In this document: piece after piece, positions 46,136-56,409 of the stretch
How positions within the stretch are numbered: the stretch's first letter is position 1
Layout: every line of letters starts with the position of its first letter
DNA from: an uncultured Clostridium sp.
Lineage (GTDB): Bacteria; Bacillota; Clostridia; TANB77; CAG-508
Reading direction: 5' to 3'
DNA length: 64,000 nucleotides
NCBI GenBank assembly: GCA_900554635.1
Contig: USHY01000001.1
Span: 1-64,000, forward strand
The notes under the pieces: model-generated
The model's database searches: none
What the model was told of the DNA's origin: nothing
What the model saw: the letters and a program-made list of their open reading frames with translations, nothing else
Position numbers and translations under genes: made by a program

Positions 46136-47861
46136 TTAATCTTTTTCTCCTTTTATCTTTTATTTTTTCATATATTACTTGTAAGCCCATTCCTATTATT
46201 ATAAACCTTATGAAAATTAAGGTTTGTCCATATCTTGAAAATGAGAAGGTATAACTATATACAAGTATCTGGAATATATAGTTAAATGCTAAGAATAAAC
46301 ATTCAAAAACTGTTTTTTTGTTAAATAATAATACTACCCCGCAAACAATTGTAAGTACTATATCTATCATCCTTAATTTTAGTATCATTCCTATTGTGAT
46401 GTTAAATAATCCTTTCCAGTAGAAAGTATTATATATTAGGCCTAATGGTTTAAAAATTAAATATGATTTTAGCATTGAAGCTTTATCAGTATCCCACCAT
46501 TTTTTCATTCTGTATTTTGCAATTAATCCATCTTTTTCTAATAGATAGTATCTTTGTTTGTATGGTTTACTTGTCTCTTCACCACTTATATATTTTTTCA
46601 TTTCATCTGACGCATTTTCTTCTACATATTTATCATATTCTTCTTGGTTATCCTCTGGATATCCAGAACCTTGATATGTTCCTAGCAATAATGGATTACC
46701 TGTGCCATATGTTAGTGGAATGAATTTATCAAATGCAATGTAATTCCTTACAGTCCAAGGAATAAAAAACACGAGTAAAACTCCTGCTGCAATTAACATT
46801 TGTTTTAAAAGTTTATTTAGATCATATTTCTTAATAATTAAATAAATGATTAAGAATAACGGATATGGCGCAATATTGGCCTTTAGTAAAATACATATCA
46901 TGTAAAATATTATTATTTGATAAAAATATTTGTTTTCCTTTGTTCTTGCTAATTGTAAACTTGAGTATATTAAGTAAATAAATCCAAACATAAATGGAGT
47001 TTCTGTAAGGATTGTATTATCCATCCAAATAAAGTCAATACTTAGTAAAAATGCAGCTGCTATACAAGAAAACACTTTGTTTGAGTATAGTCTTGTAATT
47101 TTATATACTCCAAGTATTGAGGCTATTCCTAAAATCATCCACACAATTTTAAGTACTACAAATAATGCTTTTCCTTCTCCAAATCCATAAGATACTAGTG
47201 CAATAAAATATGTCATTCCTGGCATAATTTGTGCTGATTTTACTCCGTGCATTATTAATTCTAGGTTGTTTTTAAAATGGATTCCGCTCTCAATATAACT
47301 TAAATCATCACTTTCTAAATTATACATTATTCCTAAATCTGCAAGTACTATAATGTGCAAAACAAGTGAAATAAGCATTATTACACATATGCCTTTATTA
47401 TTTTTTAAAAAGTCTCTAATGTTCAGCAAAATTTTTGTGAATTCTATGTGTCTATTGTTAAAGATATACCTTTTTTGAATAAAGTAATTCATTCCTAAAA
47501 TAGCAACATCTACAAGGAATTTTATTATTGTCAAATTATTTCCTAATAGTTTATATATAATTGCAACAGTTATTCCTGAGTTAAGCATTTGTATAACAAC
47601 AAGAAAATAGTAACTTAACAAGACATTTATATCACTTTTCTTTTTTTTCTCACTACTAAATACTTTATTTTTATTTATCAAAAAATTGATAAAAGATGAA
47701 ATTACTCTTGCTAAAATAGTTGCTATTAGAATATATGCTTCTTGAGTTTTAAATACAAAGCAAAATATTGTAAAAGCAAATAAATCTATTGCATAGCTTA
47801 TTCCTGCTGAAATTATATACTTTATGAAAGTTTGATATTTATTTATAAGACTTTTAATCAT
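46122..47861 (-). CDS. GtrA-domain / GT39-like membrane glycosyltransferase fusion
   Basis: The protein has 579 residues. Residues about 8-140 form a four-segment GtrA domain (KYIISAGISYAIDLFAF, VISSFINFLINKNKVF), thought to flip polyprenyl-phosphate sugars. The rest has about ten membrane segments in the style of GT39/ArnT family C-type transferases, with an early periplasmic Asp-rich loop (NLESDDLSYIESGIHF). A single chain would thus combine presentation of the lipid-linked sugar and its transfer outside the cell. The GT2 genes at 41076 and 47854 could make the lipid-linked donor. This is inferred from domain order. Confidence 0.75.
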   Translation of the reverse strand: MIKSLINKYQTFIKYIISAGISYAIDLFAFTIFCFVFKTQEAYILIATILARVISSFINFLINKNKVFSSEKKKKSDINVLLSYYFLVVIQMLNSGITVAIIYKLLGNNLTIIKFLVDVAILGMNYFIQKRYIFNNRHIEFTKILLNIRDFLKNNKGICVIMLISLVLHIIVLADLGIMYNLESDDLSYIESGIHFKNNLELIMHGVKSAQIMPGMTYFIALVSYGFGEGKALFVVLKIVWMILGIASILGVYKITRLYSNKVFSCIAAAFLLSIDFIWMDNTILTETPFMFGFIYLIYSSLQLARTKENKYFYQIIIFYMICILLKANIAPYPLFLIIYLIIKKYDLNKLLKQMLIAAGVLLVFFIPWTVRNYIAFDKFIPLTYGTGNPLLLGTYQGSGYPEDNQEEYDKYVEENASDEMKKYISGEETSKPYKQRYYLLEKDGLIAKYRMKKWWDTDKASMLKSYLIFKPLGLIYNTFYWKGLFNITIGMILKLRMIDIVLTIVCGVVLLFNKKTVFECLFLAFNYIFQILVYSYTFSFSRYGQTLIFIRFIIIGMGLQVIYEKIKDKRRKRLNVNT

Positions 47862-48570
47862 TTTTACTCTCCATCTTTATTTTAATACTTGTGGCAATTA
47901 TTGCAAAAGTAACTTTAACCATGTAATCTATGGATTTTAAGAAATTTATTGAAGATACTCCAAATTCTCTTTTATTCATTATTACAGGAACTTCTTTAAC
48001 TTTTAATTTTTTCTTTAATACTCTAGTAGTTGTAACAGGCTCTGGATAATCTTTTGGATAATCTTTACTAAACATTTCGATTATTTTCTTATTACAAGCT
48101 CTAAGCCCACTTGTAGGGTCTGTTATTTTTGTTCCAGTAAAAATTTTTATTACAAAACTAATAATTTTTATCCCTATTTTCCTTGATGTTGTAGTTGTAA
48201 AACTTGCCTTTGTTTTCTCACAAAATCTGGAACCTATTACTAAATCGTTTCCATTTTCGATTTCTTTTATAAGAAATTCTAAGTATTCTTCGTTATGTTG
48301 CCCATCACCATCGAATTGAATTGCGATATCATAGTCATTTTCATAGGCATATTTATAGCCTGTTTGAACTGCACCGCCTATGCCTAGATTTTTTTCCAAA
48401 TTTATGAATTTATATTTTTCTTGCTGTAGAATTTCTAGGGTTTTATCTGTTGAGCCATCATTTATAACTACATAGTCCATATTCTCATTTTTAACACTTA
48501 AAACTTTTTCTACTGTATTTTTAATATTTTGTTCTTCGTTATATGCTGGTATAATTATTAATACTTTCAT
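47854..48570 (-). CDS. DPM1-like family 2 glycosyltransferase
   Basis: The protein has 238 residues, with LIIIPAYNEEQNI, VVINDGSTDKTLEIL, FDGDGQHNEEYL and ITDPTSGLRACN. It is a soluble GT2 of the polyprenyl-phosphate sugar synthase type, without C-terminal membrane segments. ATG 48570 follows GGGAGACATTT; an upstream open frame to 48627 lacks a site. It overlaps the GtrA-GT39 gene by 8 bases, suggesting that the two act together. Confidence 0.88.
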   Translation of the reverse strand: MKVLIIIPAYNEEQNIKNTVEKVLSVKNENMDYVVINDGSTDKTLEILQQEKYKFINLEKNLGIGGAVQTGYKYAYENDYDIAIQFDGDGQHNEEYLEFLIKEIENGNDLVIGSRFCEKTKASFTTTTSRKIGIKIISFVIKIFTGTKITDPTSGLRACNKKIIEMFSKDYPKDYPEPVTTTRVLKKKLKVKEVPVIMNKREFGVSSINFLKSIDYMVKVTFAIIATSIKIKMESKND

Positions 48571-48590
48571 AAATGTCTCCCTTGTTTTCT

Positions 48591-49772
48591 TTATTTTTTT
48601 GTAATTTTCACATATGGGTAAATACATAGAAACTTTGCTATATCTATTGCTAATTCTCTATCTTGTTCTGTTTTTACTTCTATTGTGCTAAAACCCTTTT
48701 GCATTTCTTGAAACAAATTTAGGTAAAAATCTTCTAGATTGTTTGAAAATAATCTCTTAGTAAAACTTCTAATGTCTTTTCCATAGTAAATATTTTCATT
48801 TGCTAGATTTTGGAATTCTATTTTTCTATCACTTTTTGTTTCATAAAACATTACTAGTGATTTTAGGAAGATGTTTTTTTCGTACTCTTTCCCATAAGTC
48901 TTTTTTATTATTTTTTTTACAATATTTCCTTTATTTTCGGTTGGCTTATTTATATATATTGGTTTATAGTAGTTAAACAGTTTTAATTTTCGTATTCCCT
49001 TTGCTCTGGTTGCTAAATATATTTTCTGTTGAAAGTTATATAATGGAATTGTATAATAGTTTAGTAAAATAGTTGCACACCTTAGTTCTCCATTTAAAAC
49101 ATTAAACTTTCCAATATCATTATTTATATAATTTTCTGTATGTATTCGATATTTTAGAATTGGGAAATTTGCATTTTTTACATTTAAAATTTTAGGTTTG
49201 CCTTGTAAATCTAGCCAAAAAGGAGTATTCCATAGTAGATAATTATTTTTTATTTGGTTTTTATATACTGTGGCTTTCCATAAAGCAACATCCCCATATA
49301 TATTTGCACCACCATTTAGCATAACTATTGGCGGTATATAAGGTTTGTTTCTATATTTCAGTGCTTTCCAGCAGTTTGTGATTTGAGATTTTTCATCAAT
49401 TATTGTCAAATCTCCAATTATTGCATCACAATCATTTTCTTCCATTTTTTTAACTATTTTTTTGAAAAAATCATTTTCAGGTAATAAGTCATCTGAATGA
49501 AGAACAAATATATAATCTCCTGTTGCTTGTTCTAAGCCATTTAGTATAGCATTTAGCTGGTCTTTGTTTTCTTGATATATGTATTTAATTTTGTCTTCTA
49601 CTTTATTTTTCTTTACAAATTCATCTATTATCTGTTTTGTATTATCTGTTGACCCATCATCTATAATAATTTGTTCCCAGTTTTGGTATGTTTGTTTTAC
49701 TAAGGAATTTAGTGTTTCTTCAAGGCTTTTAGCATCATTATATGTTGGTGTCATAACTGATATTTTGTTCAT
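48591..49772 (-). CDS. Family 2 glycosyltransferase
   Basis: The protein has 393 residues. The N-terminal GT-A domain has SVMTPTYNDAKSLEETLNSL, IIDDGSTDNTKQII and FVLHSDDLLPEN (DXD-type). The C-terminal 150 residues are unrecognised. It probably adds a sugar to a surface polysaccharide repeat unit. It is 1 base from the next gene of the cluster upstream. Confidence 0.87.
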   Translation of the reverse strand: MNKISVMTPTYNDAKSLEETLNSLVKQTYQNWEQIIIDDGSTDNTKQIIDEFVKKNKVEDKIKYIYQENKDQLNAILNGLEQATGDYIFVLHSDDLLPENDFFKKIVKKMEENDCDAIIGDLTIIDEKSQITNCWKALKYRNKPYIPPIVMLNGGANIYGDVALWKATVYKNQIKNNYLLWNTPFWLDLQGKPKILNVKNANFPILKYRIHTENYINNDIGKFNVLNGELRCATILLNYYTIPLYNFQQKIYLATRAKGIRKLKLFNYYKPIYINKPTENKGNIVKKIIKKTYGKEYEKNIFLKSLVMFYETKSDRKIEFQNLANENIYYGKDIRSFTKRLFSNNLEDFYLNLFQEMQKGFSTIEVKTEQDRELAIDIAKFLCIYPYVKITKK

Positions 49773-49773
49773 T

Positions 49774-51261
49774 TTATTCCCCCTGTTTTTTTAGTCTTTT
49801 TAAGAACTCCAATTGTTTAGTAAAGTAAAAATAGATAAATGAAATAGCTAAATTTATTATTCCTATAATTATTCCATAAACAATACACTCTAGTACACTT
49901 GTATATACTGTTTTAAATGCAAAATTAATCCACACAATTTCCACTATTGCAAATATGAAATTGCATATACACATTATATAGTATTTTTCCGGTGTTGTTT
50001 CTAAAATTTTTTTGAAGATTACTATTGGTTTTGTTGCAAAATCAGCAGCTAATAGTGATATTATTGTTCCTATTAGAACACCTACTATTCCAAGTTTATT
50101 TACTAAAACTAATGATACAGTTAAATTTATTATTATCTCAAAAATCACAAAAATCTTTATCTCTTTGAATTTTCCTGATGATAATGTGAAAACCTTTAAT
50201 GGTATTCTAATTATTTGATAGAAAAGTATTATTGTAAATAAAATTCCAAGAACCCCTGTTGTAGCAATTTTACCTTCATACCAAACACTTATGAATTGGT
50301 TTATCATAAAGAAAAATGGTACACAAAGTATTGTTGCTAGAAAGAATATAAGCCCATTGAATTCATTAAATATTTTTAATGATTGTTCCTTATTATCTAC
50401 CAGCATGTTTCCTATGCTAGATAATGTTGCTCCTGAAATTTTGTCAACTAACTGTTTTATTGCTTCAACAAAATAGTTATATGCTGAATATATAACTACA
50501 GCATCCAAGCCTATAAATTTTGATATTATTAATATATCTATATTGTTTGTAAGTACATTTGCTAAGGTATTAACAAATAAATGCTTTACATCTTTAAGCA
50601 TTGAAAAGTCGCCTTTTTGCTTCATATCAAGCTTTGGATGTTGTTTGTTGCATAAAAATATTATTATTATATTTGCTACTACACTACATACTATCAAGCT
50701 GATTAATAGTGCAACTAGGTCTAAACCTATACTTATAAGTATTATTTCTAAAATTGCTTTTACTGTTGCTACTACCTGAAAAACCATATTAGGTATGTAT
50801 TTTTTTTGTTCAGCATCAAATAAACTTCTTTGTGGTATGCTGAAATAGTATATTGCTTGGCTAATTAAGTATAGAATAAAAGTAATTTGTATATATCCAT
50901 TTGTAACGCCTGCTCTATCTTTTACAAAGAAAATCACAAAGAATGATAGCACTAGCCCAATCCCTAGAATTAAGAAACCTACTATGTTAAAAATTTTCTT
51001 TGCAGCAGACATTATTTGGTTTATTTTTTCATCATCTTTATCATGAACTGGTTTATATAATCTATAAAGAAGTGCGCTTCCTATGCCTCCTTCAACTAGA
51101 ACTAGGTATGCCACTATTTGACCATATAACTGGTATAAGCCTAATTTAGTTTGCCCTAGTATATTTATAAATAACTTAATCTTTACAATTCCTAGAAGTA
51201 AAATAATTACTTGTGGAAGTGCATCTGTTATGAAGTTAATAATAGCTTTTTTTGTTCTCAT
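49774..51261 (-). CDS. Polysaccharide repeat-unit flippase (Wzx-like)
   Basis: This 495-residue protein has about twelve to fourteen membrane segments of the MATE/PST type. It begins KKAIINFITDALPQVIILLLGIV, with GQIVAYLVLVEGGIGSALLYRLY near residue 50. It probably flips undecaprenyl-linked repeat units. It is the first of two flippases in this cluster and is close-packed with glycosyltransferases on either side. Confidence 0.88.
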   Translation of the reverse strand: MRTKKAIINFITDALPQVIILLLGIVKIKLFINILGQTKLGLYQLYGQIVAYLVLVEGGIGSALLYRLYKPVHDKDDEKINQIMSAAKKIFNIVGFLILGIGLVLSFFVIFFVKDRAGVTNGYIQITFILYLISQAIYYFSIPQRSLFDAEQKKYIPNMVFQVVATVKAILEIILISIGLDLVALLISLIVCSVVANIIIIFLCNKQHPKLDMKQKGDFSMLKDVKHLFVNTLANVLTNNIDILIISKFIGLDAVVIYSAYNYFVEAIKQLVDKISGATLSSIGNMLVDNKEQSLKIFNEFNGLIFFLATILCVPFFFMINQFISVWYEGKIATTGVLGILFTIILFYQIIRIPLKVFTLSSGKFKEIKIFVIFEIIINLTVSLVLVNKLGIVGVLIGTIISLLAADFATKPIVIFKKILETTPEKYYIMCICNFIFAIVEIVWINFAFKTVYTSVLECIVYGIIIGIINLAISFIYFYFTKQLEFLKRLKKQGE

Positions 51262-51262
51262 T

Positions 51263-52213
51263 TTACCCTCTTCTTATTTTTTTATATATTTTCAATAATA
51301 ATTTGTTGTTATTATAAAAAATTCTACATGTTAATTTATATATAACCCCTGTCTGTTTATAATATTTGTTCTGTTGCCACTTTGGATATTTGCTTTTAAT
51401 GGTTTTTCTAATTTTTTCTATCTGTTTTTCAGTATTGCTATATTTTATAAATCTTCCTATTCCAGCATATAATAAGTGATTAATATATAAAAATTCTAGT
51501 TCTTCTTTGTATGTTGTATTTTTAAACTTTGATGTTAATTCTTGCATTACATTGAAAATTGATTCTAGCTTTTCACTATAACTTTGTTGTTGCATTGTTG
51601 AATTTTTTCTTATTACATAGTGATACAATGGTTCTTCACAGTAAGTAATTTTTTTTGCATATATTGCAAGTACTGGTATTACTGCTAAATCTTCATATAT
51701 ATTGTTTTCTAAAAACTTTAAATTGTTTCTTTTAAAAATTTCTGTTTTAATTATTTTTGAGCAAGGTCCAGCAACTGATACTATGAAACTCTTTTTCAAG
51801 TCTTCATCTAGTACATAAAGTGATTTTTTATAAATCTTTTTTCTTTCATATTCTTCTACATAGTCACAAACCACTATATCTGAATTGTTTTCAATTGCAT
51901 TATTATACATCTTTTCTAGCATCTCTTTGTCAATATAATCATCACTATCAACAAATGTAATAAACTCTCCTGTTGCCATGCTTATGCCAATATTCCTTGC
52001 AATTGCTTGTCCCTCATTTGTTTTAGATTTATATTTAATATTTTCATATTTGCTACAGTATTTTTTAATAATATTTAGTGAATTATCTGTAGAGCCATCA
52101 TCTATTATAATTATTTCTATATCCTCTAAACTCTGTGCTACGATATTATTTAAGCATTTTACTAAATATTTTTCTGCATTATAAACTGGAATAATAACAC
52201 TTACCTTATACAA
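51263..52213 (-). CDS. Family 2 glycosyltransferase
   Basis: The protein has 316 residues with VSVIIPVYNAEKYLVKCL, IIDDGSTDNSLNII, and FVDSDDYIDKEML (DXD), the classic GT-A layout of repeat-unit transferases. A TTG start at 52213 follows AAGGAGAG. It is in the same direction as and only 1 base from the flippase. Confidence 0.9.
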   Translation of the reverse strand: MYKVSVIIPVYNAEKYLVKCLNNIVAQSLEDIEIIIIDDGSTDNSLNIIKKYCSKYENIKYKSKTNEGQAIARNIGISMATGEFITFVDSDDYIDKEMLEKMYNNAIENNSDIVVCDYVEEYERKKIYKKSLYVLDEDLKKSFIVSVAGPCSKIIKTEIFKRNNLKFLENNIYEDLAVIPVLAIYAKKITYCEEPLYHYVIRKNSTMQQQSYSEKLESIFNVMQELTSKFKNTTYKEELEFLYINHLLYAGIGRFIKYSNTEKQIEKIRKTIKSKYPKWQQNKYYKQTGVIYKLTCRIFYNNNKLLLKIYKKIRRG

Positions 52214-52225
52214 ATCTTGCTCTCC

Positions 52226-53362
52226 TTATAAATTTTCTAAAAACTCTGACCATTCTTTCTGAACTTTTTCCTTTGAATATTTTTCTAATATTTTTTTTGC
52301 ATTATTTGAAAGTCTTTGCATTTCTTGCTTGTTTTCAATAGTTTTGGCTATTTTTTCTGCCATTTGCTTTTTATCTCTATTAGGTATTAAGTAGCCATTT
52401 TCTCCATTTTGAATAATTTCCTTTGGCCCATCACATGAATCAAATGCAAACAATGGAAGTCCTGCACTTGCAGCTTCTATTAATACTAATCCTAATGATT
52501 CTGAGTGTGATGTCATTACATATATTGAAGAATTGCTGTACTCCTCTTCAACTTTTTCAGTAGTTAGTTCACCTAGTAATAAAACTTTATTTTGCAAATT
52601 TAGGCTATTAATTTTATTCTTCAGAGCTTCCTTCTGACTACCGCTTCCTATTATTTTCAAATTCCAATCTGGATTTTTTTCTTGAAAAATTTCAAAAACA
52701 TCAATTAAATCATCAAATCCCTTAACAGGTTCAAGTCTTCCTACTGATATTATTGTTTTATTTTCTAAATTTGAAACTTTATCTGTTTTTCTTTCAATAT
52801 AATTTGGAATAAACTTAACTTTTGTGTTTCCAATTTTTCCTTCATAAAAATCACTCAAGTTCTTTGATGTTGGCATTAGATAATCAATATTCTTTAGTGA
52901 TTTTACTAATTTTTTTATATATTTTTTATTATTGTTATGTGAATTATGTTCTTCAGCTATTTTAATAATTCCATTCTTTGCATATTTGCCAACCCAATTA
53001 TTGTGTAAAATTCTTGTTGAAATAATAACATCACAATCAAGCTCTTTTATCTTTTCTACCATCGTTTTTTTTCGCAAATACAGTATTTTAAGGCTTTTTA
53101 AAGATTCTTTGGCCAATGTAAATATTTTTGCATTTTTTATTGCTGATTTTATTTCTTTTCTATTTGGTTTAAGGTTTGGTAACAAATATTCAATTTTTAC
53201 ACTAGGATTTATTTCAAATGCTGGCAAATCGTTTAGTTTGTATGTTGAGATAATTGTAACATCATTTTCCATACATAATATATTTGCTAAATTGCAAATA
53301 GCCTTTTCTGCTCCCCCTGCTCCTAAGTGTAATGCTAGAATTACAATTTTTTTATTCTTCAT
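52226..53362 (-). CDS. Family 4 (GT-B) glycosyltransferase
   Basis: The protein has 378 residues. The N-terminal LALHLGAGGAEKAICNLA is a glycine-rich acceptor-side loop. The C-terminal VGRLEPVKGFDDLIDVF, GSGSQKEAL and SSIYVMTSHSESLGLVLIEA contain the E-x7-E donor motif. It overlaps the polymerase-like gene by 11 bases. Confidence 0.9.
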   Translation of the reverse strand: MKNKKIVILALHLGAGGAEKAICNLANILCMENDVTIISTYKLNDLPAFEINPSVKIEYLLPNLKPNRKEIKSAIKNAKIFTLAKESLKSLKILYLRKKTMVEKIKELDCDVIISTRILHNNWVGKYAKNGIIKIAEEHNSHNNNKKYIKKLVKSLKNIDYLMPTSKNLSDFYEGKIGNTKVKFIPNYIERKTDKVSNLENKTIISVGRLEPVKGFDDLIDVFEIFQEKNPDWNLKIIGSGSQKEALKNKINSLNLQNKVLLLGELTTEKVEEEYSNSSIYVMTSHSESLGLVLIEAASAGLPLFAFDSCDGPKEIIQNGENGYLIPNRDKKQMAEKIAKTIENKQEMQRLSNNAKKILEKYSKEKVQKEWSEFLENL

Positions 53363-54719
53363 ATATTTCCTCTTTATTATTCAATAGATATATTAATTCA
53401 AACATATTAATTATCACAAAAATACTAACCGCTGGAGCTGTAAACACATGTCCTGCAAGTAATGCTATTCCAAAACTTAATAGAACTGAATATAATGCTA
53501 AAATTACCTTTCCATTTCTTATGTTTTTTAAAAAACTTCTAAAAATATTTTGGACAATTACTATAATGACTAATATTAGTGGTGTCCAATAAATTACGGT
53601 TCCCAAAATACCTTGGCAGAAGAATATGTCAAAATAATCAATTTCTACTAGTTTTCTTTCTTCAATTATTCCTTCTACATTTTTATGTGCATAACCAACT
53701 CCTATAATTTTTGTTGTAATATCACTTTGTTTATATTCTTTTAGAGTATCCTTAAAAAATAGGTTTCTGTTACTTAATATTTTTGTTAAAATTGGGTTTA
53801 ATTCTTTTTCATTATCATTTTCTGTATCTTTGTTTTTCTCTGAATCTGGGTTTGTTTGTGTTCCTTGTGTATTGCTATCATCAAATTTTACTCTTAGATT
53901 TTCAACTGCTGGTACTTGGTTAATAAATATACCAAATATTATTATAAAGCAAAGTAATGTTGAAAAATATTTATATGTTCTTTTTCTTTCTTTTGTGAAC
54001 ATTTTAATTAGCATAATTACTAATAATATGCCTAATAATCCTATAGCTGCTGCAAATGGTGTTTTTGTTCCAATTTCAAGTATTGCAACTATTCCTACAG
54101 CACCACAGATTACATTGAATATTTTGAATTTTTTTGTAAGGAATGAAATAAATGTTATTGGAAGTAAAATGCTTAAAATTGCTCCTATTTCATTTCCAGC
54201 GTAAAATAGCCCTACTGTTCCCTTATATATATCATCTCCATATGTTTTATATGCTATATTTAAAATACTTGAAACCACAATAACTATTGAGTAAATTAAT
54301 AAAGATATATTTAAGGCATTTCTTTTTGTTTTGTATTTATCAGTTTTAAATATAGCCAAAAAGCTAGCTAAAACAACTGGGAAATACATTGTTTTTATCA
54401 AGCCCTTAACTTCTGTAAAAATTGCTACTACCCCATTAGCTTTATAGCGGAAAAACATATAGCAAACAGAGTAAACCGCAATTAGAGCATAATAAATAAA
54501 AGCAAGTGTTCTTTCCTTTCCCTTTGTTTTTATTAGTGTATAGATTACAATAAAAATCATAAAAGCCATACGAATAGCAATTCCTATTGATAGCTTTTCT
54601 GAAATATTCCTTACACATATAGATGTTATTATATCTACAATTGGTTGTATAATAATATACCAATATAAAATATTATCAAGATTAAATTTGTTTTTTATTT
54701 TTGCTAAACTATTCCCCAT
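53352..54719 (-). CDS. O-antigen ligase/polymerase-like membrane protein
   Basis: The protein has 455 residues with about eleven membrane segments and a large outside loop (about residues 285-345) rich in Asp, Glu and Lys, the form of Wzy polymerases and WaaL-type ligases. Sequence similarity in this family is low, so the function rests on topology and context. ATG 54719 follows AAGGAGTTTATA. It is the first gene after the LCP terminator. Confidence 0.78.
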   Translation of the reverse strand: MGNSLAKIKNKFNLDNILYWYIIIQPIVDIITSICVRNISEKLSIGIAIRMAFMIFIVIYTLIKTKGKERTLAFIYYALIAVYSVCYMFFRYKANGVVAIFTEVKGLIKTMYFPVVLASFLAIFKTDKYKTKRNALNISLLIYSIVIVVSSILNIAYKTYGDDIYKGTVGLFYAGNEIGAILSILLPITFISFLTKKFKIFNVICGAVGIVAILEIGTKTPFAAAIGLLGILLVIMLIKMFTKERKRTYKYFSTLLCFIIIFGIFINQVPAVENLRVKFDDSNTQGTQTNPDSEKNKDTENDNEKELNPILTKILSNRNLFFKDTLKEYKQSDITTKIIGVGYAHKNVEGIIEERKLVEIDYFDIFFCQGILGTVIYWTPLILVIIVIVQNIFRSFLKNIRNGKVILALYSVLLSFGIALLAGHVFTAPAVSIFVIINMFELIYLLNNKEEIYEE

Positions 54720-54798
54720 TATAAACTCCTTAAATTAACTATTTATTGTCTTAAATATTTTATCCTTTATTGCATATTTTGTCAAGCATTATAGCATA

Positions 54799-54827
54799 AA
54801 AATAAGGCCATAAAATGACCTTATTTT
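54799..54827 (-). terminator. Terminator after the LCP gene
   Basis: AAAATAAGG pairs with CCTTATTTT (arms 54799-54810 and 54816-54827), between the LCP stop and the polymerase-like start. Confidence 0.75.
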
Positions 54828-54834
54828 CGACAAA

Positions 54835-56286
54835 TTATTTGTTTAAAACAGCATTAATTTTATCTGTTGCATCTTTTACAGAATCTGAATTTGGTATCAT
54901 AACATATAGCTCTTGACTACCCATAGAGTAAGTTGATGAATATGAACCAGTTCCAACTAAAGAATTATTTTTAATTGTCCAAGATGGCATAGAATTTAAT
55001 TGATCTTTTACTATAGTACTAATCTCATCTTGACTTATATTAGTTTGGAAACAACCTTTTAAACCATTCAATATGCTAGTATATTTTGTTAAAATAGTTG
55101 TGCTTCCAGTTACTTTATTTACAATTGCTTCTATGACTTTTTGTTGATTTTTTACTCTCTGATTATCTCCATCTATAAAAGCATGTCTTTCTCTGCTAAA
55201 AGCTAAAGCTGCATCTCCATCTAAGTGGTTTATTCCTTTTCTAAAGCTGTATGTGCCTGTTGAGAATGAATACTCTGAGTTAACATCAACACCACCTAAG
55301 GTATCAACTAGTTTTATTACAGTTGTAAAGTTTACCCTTACATAGTAGTTAATATCTATATCTAGTAAATCTTCTACTGTTGTTACAGTTTCATTAATAC
55401 CATAAATACCTGAGTGTGTTAATTTATCTTTTGCCTTTTTACTGTGTAGTGTAACATAGTAATCTCTAGGAATAGAAGTTAATAAAATCTCATGTTTTTT
55501 CAAGTTTACTGTAACAATAATATTAGCATCACTTCTTGAAACATTGCTAATTTTACCAGATGTATCAATTCCACTTATATAAATGTTAAAAGCCTTATCA
55601 TCAATATTATAATCAGAATTTTGGTCATCAATTTCTGCAGTTTTCTTAATTTTATGAGTTGCAGTATAGATAATTTTAGTATCTGCTTTAAAGTTTTCAA
55701 TTAATTCATCTAACATATTATATTGAGATGAACTAACTGCAATAGCATCACATTTGCCTTCTTTCAAGCTATTTCCTACATCTTGCAGGCTTTCCTTTTT
55801 GTTTAAGGATGCTTTTGATTTTTCTTTAATCTCTGCTTCAACATCATCTTCTATTTGGAATAAATCAATATTCTTATTTTTTAATTCTGAAATTTTATTA
55901 TATTGACTATTTTTCTGAGTCACCACATAATAATCCTCAGTTTCAATAATATCCCTAAACATATTACCTAGAAATTTATTTGTAGCATTTGCATAATTAA
56001 TTGCAAATATGTATATTACTGAAAAAATAATTGCTAAAAATAAACTGAAAATATTTAGTTTATATGTTTTATGCTTTTTAGCAAGCCCACATATTATAAG
56101 TACTGTTATAATAAGCTCTACTAAGCTAAATATAAGTACGTATTTGCCTGGAAGTAGATTCATTTTAACTATTGATGTGATAAATACTCCCGTTATTATT
56201 ATGAAAATTAATGTTGTTATTAGAAAAAAGGTTGAAGCCTTTTTGCTATTTCTTTTTTTGTTTTGAACTTTATTTGGTTCCTTCAT
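54835..56286 (-). CDS. LytR-CpsA-Psr (LCP) glycopolymer ligase
   Basis: LCP enzymes move undecaprenyl-linked teichoic acid or capsule onto peptidoglycan. The 483-residue protein has three N-terminal membrane segments (about residues 17-105), a region resembling a small solute-binding domain (residues about 115-215) and the LCP domain with NIYISGIDTSG, SRSDANIIVTV, LLTSIPRDYYV, and FSRERHAFIDGDNQRVKNQQ. The conserved Arg and Asp residues for pyrophosphate and metal binding are present. ATG follows AAGGAGGAACATTA, and it has its own promoter and terminator. It is the natural last step for the glycan made by the neighbours. Confidence 0.93.
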   Translation of the reverse strand: MKEPNKVQNKKRNSKKASTFFLITTLIFIIITGVFITSIVKMNLLPGKYVLIFSLVELIITVLIICGLAKKHKTYKLNIFSLFLAIIFSVIYIFAINYANATNKFLGNMFRDIIETEDYYVVTQKNSQYNKISELKNKNIDLFQIEDDVEAEIKEKSKASLNKKESLQDVGNSLKEGKCDAIAVSSSQYNMLDELIENFKADTKIIYTATHKIKKTAEIDDQNSDYNIDDKAFNIYISGIDTSGKISNVSRSDANIIVTVNLKKHEILLTSIPRDYYVTLHSKKAKDKLTHSGIYGINETVTTVEDLLDIDINYYVRVNFTTVIKLVDTLGGVDVNSEYSFSTGTYSFRKGINHLDGDAALAFSRERHAFIDGDNQRVKNQQKVIEAIVNKVTGSTTILTKYTSILNGLKGCFQTNISQDEISTIVKDQLNSMPSWTIKNNSLVGTGSYSSTYSMGSQELYVMIPNSDSVKDATDKINAVLNK

Positions 56287-56321
56287 TAATGTTCCTCCTT
56301 GTTTTTTATTTATTCTTTAAT

Positions 56322-56350
56322 ATTATAAACTTTGCTGAAAAAAATTGCAA
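56322..56350 (-). promoter_or_regulatory. Promoter of the LCP gene
   Basis: TTGCAA (56345-56350) and TATAAT (56322-56327) on the minus strand are 17 bases apart. Confidence 0.6.
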
Positions 56351-56409
56351 GCTCAAGAGTTTTATTGATATTTCAAATGTTTTTTAAAGTTATATTATAT
56401 TATTCACTT

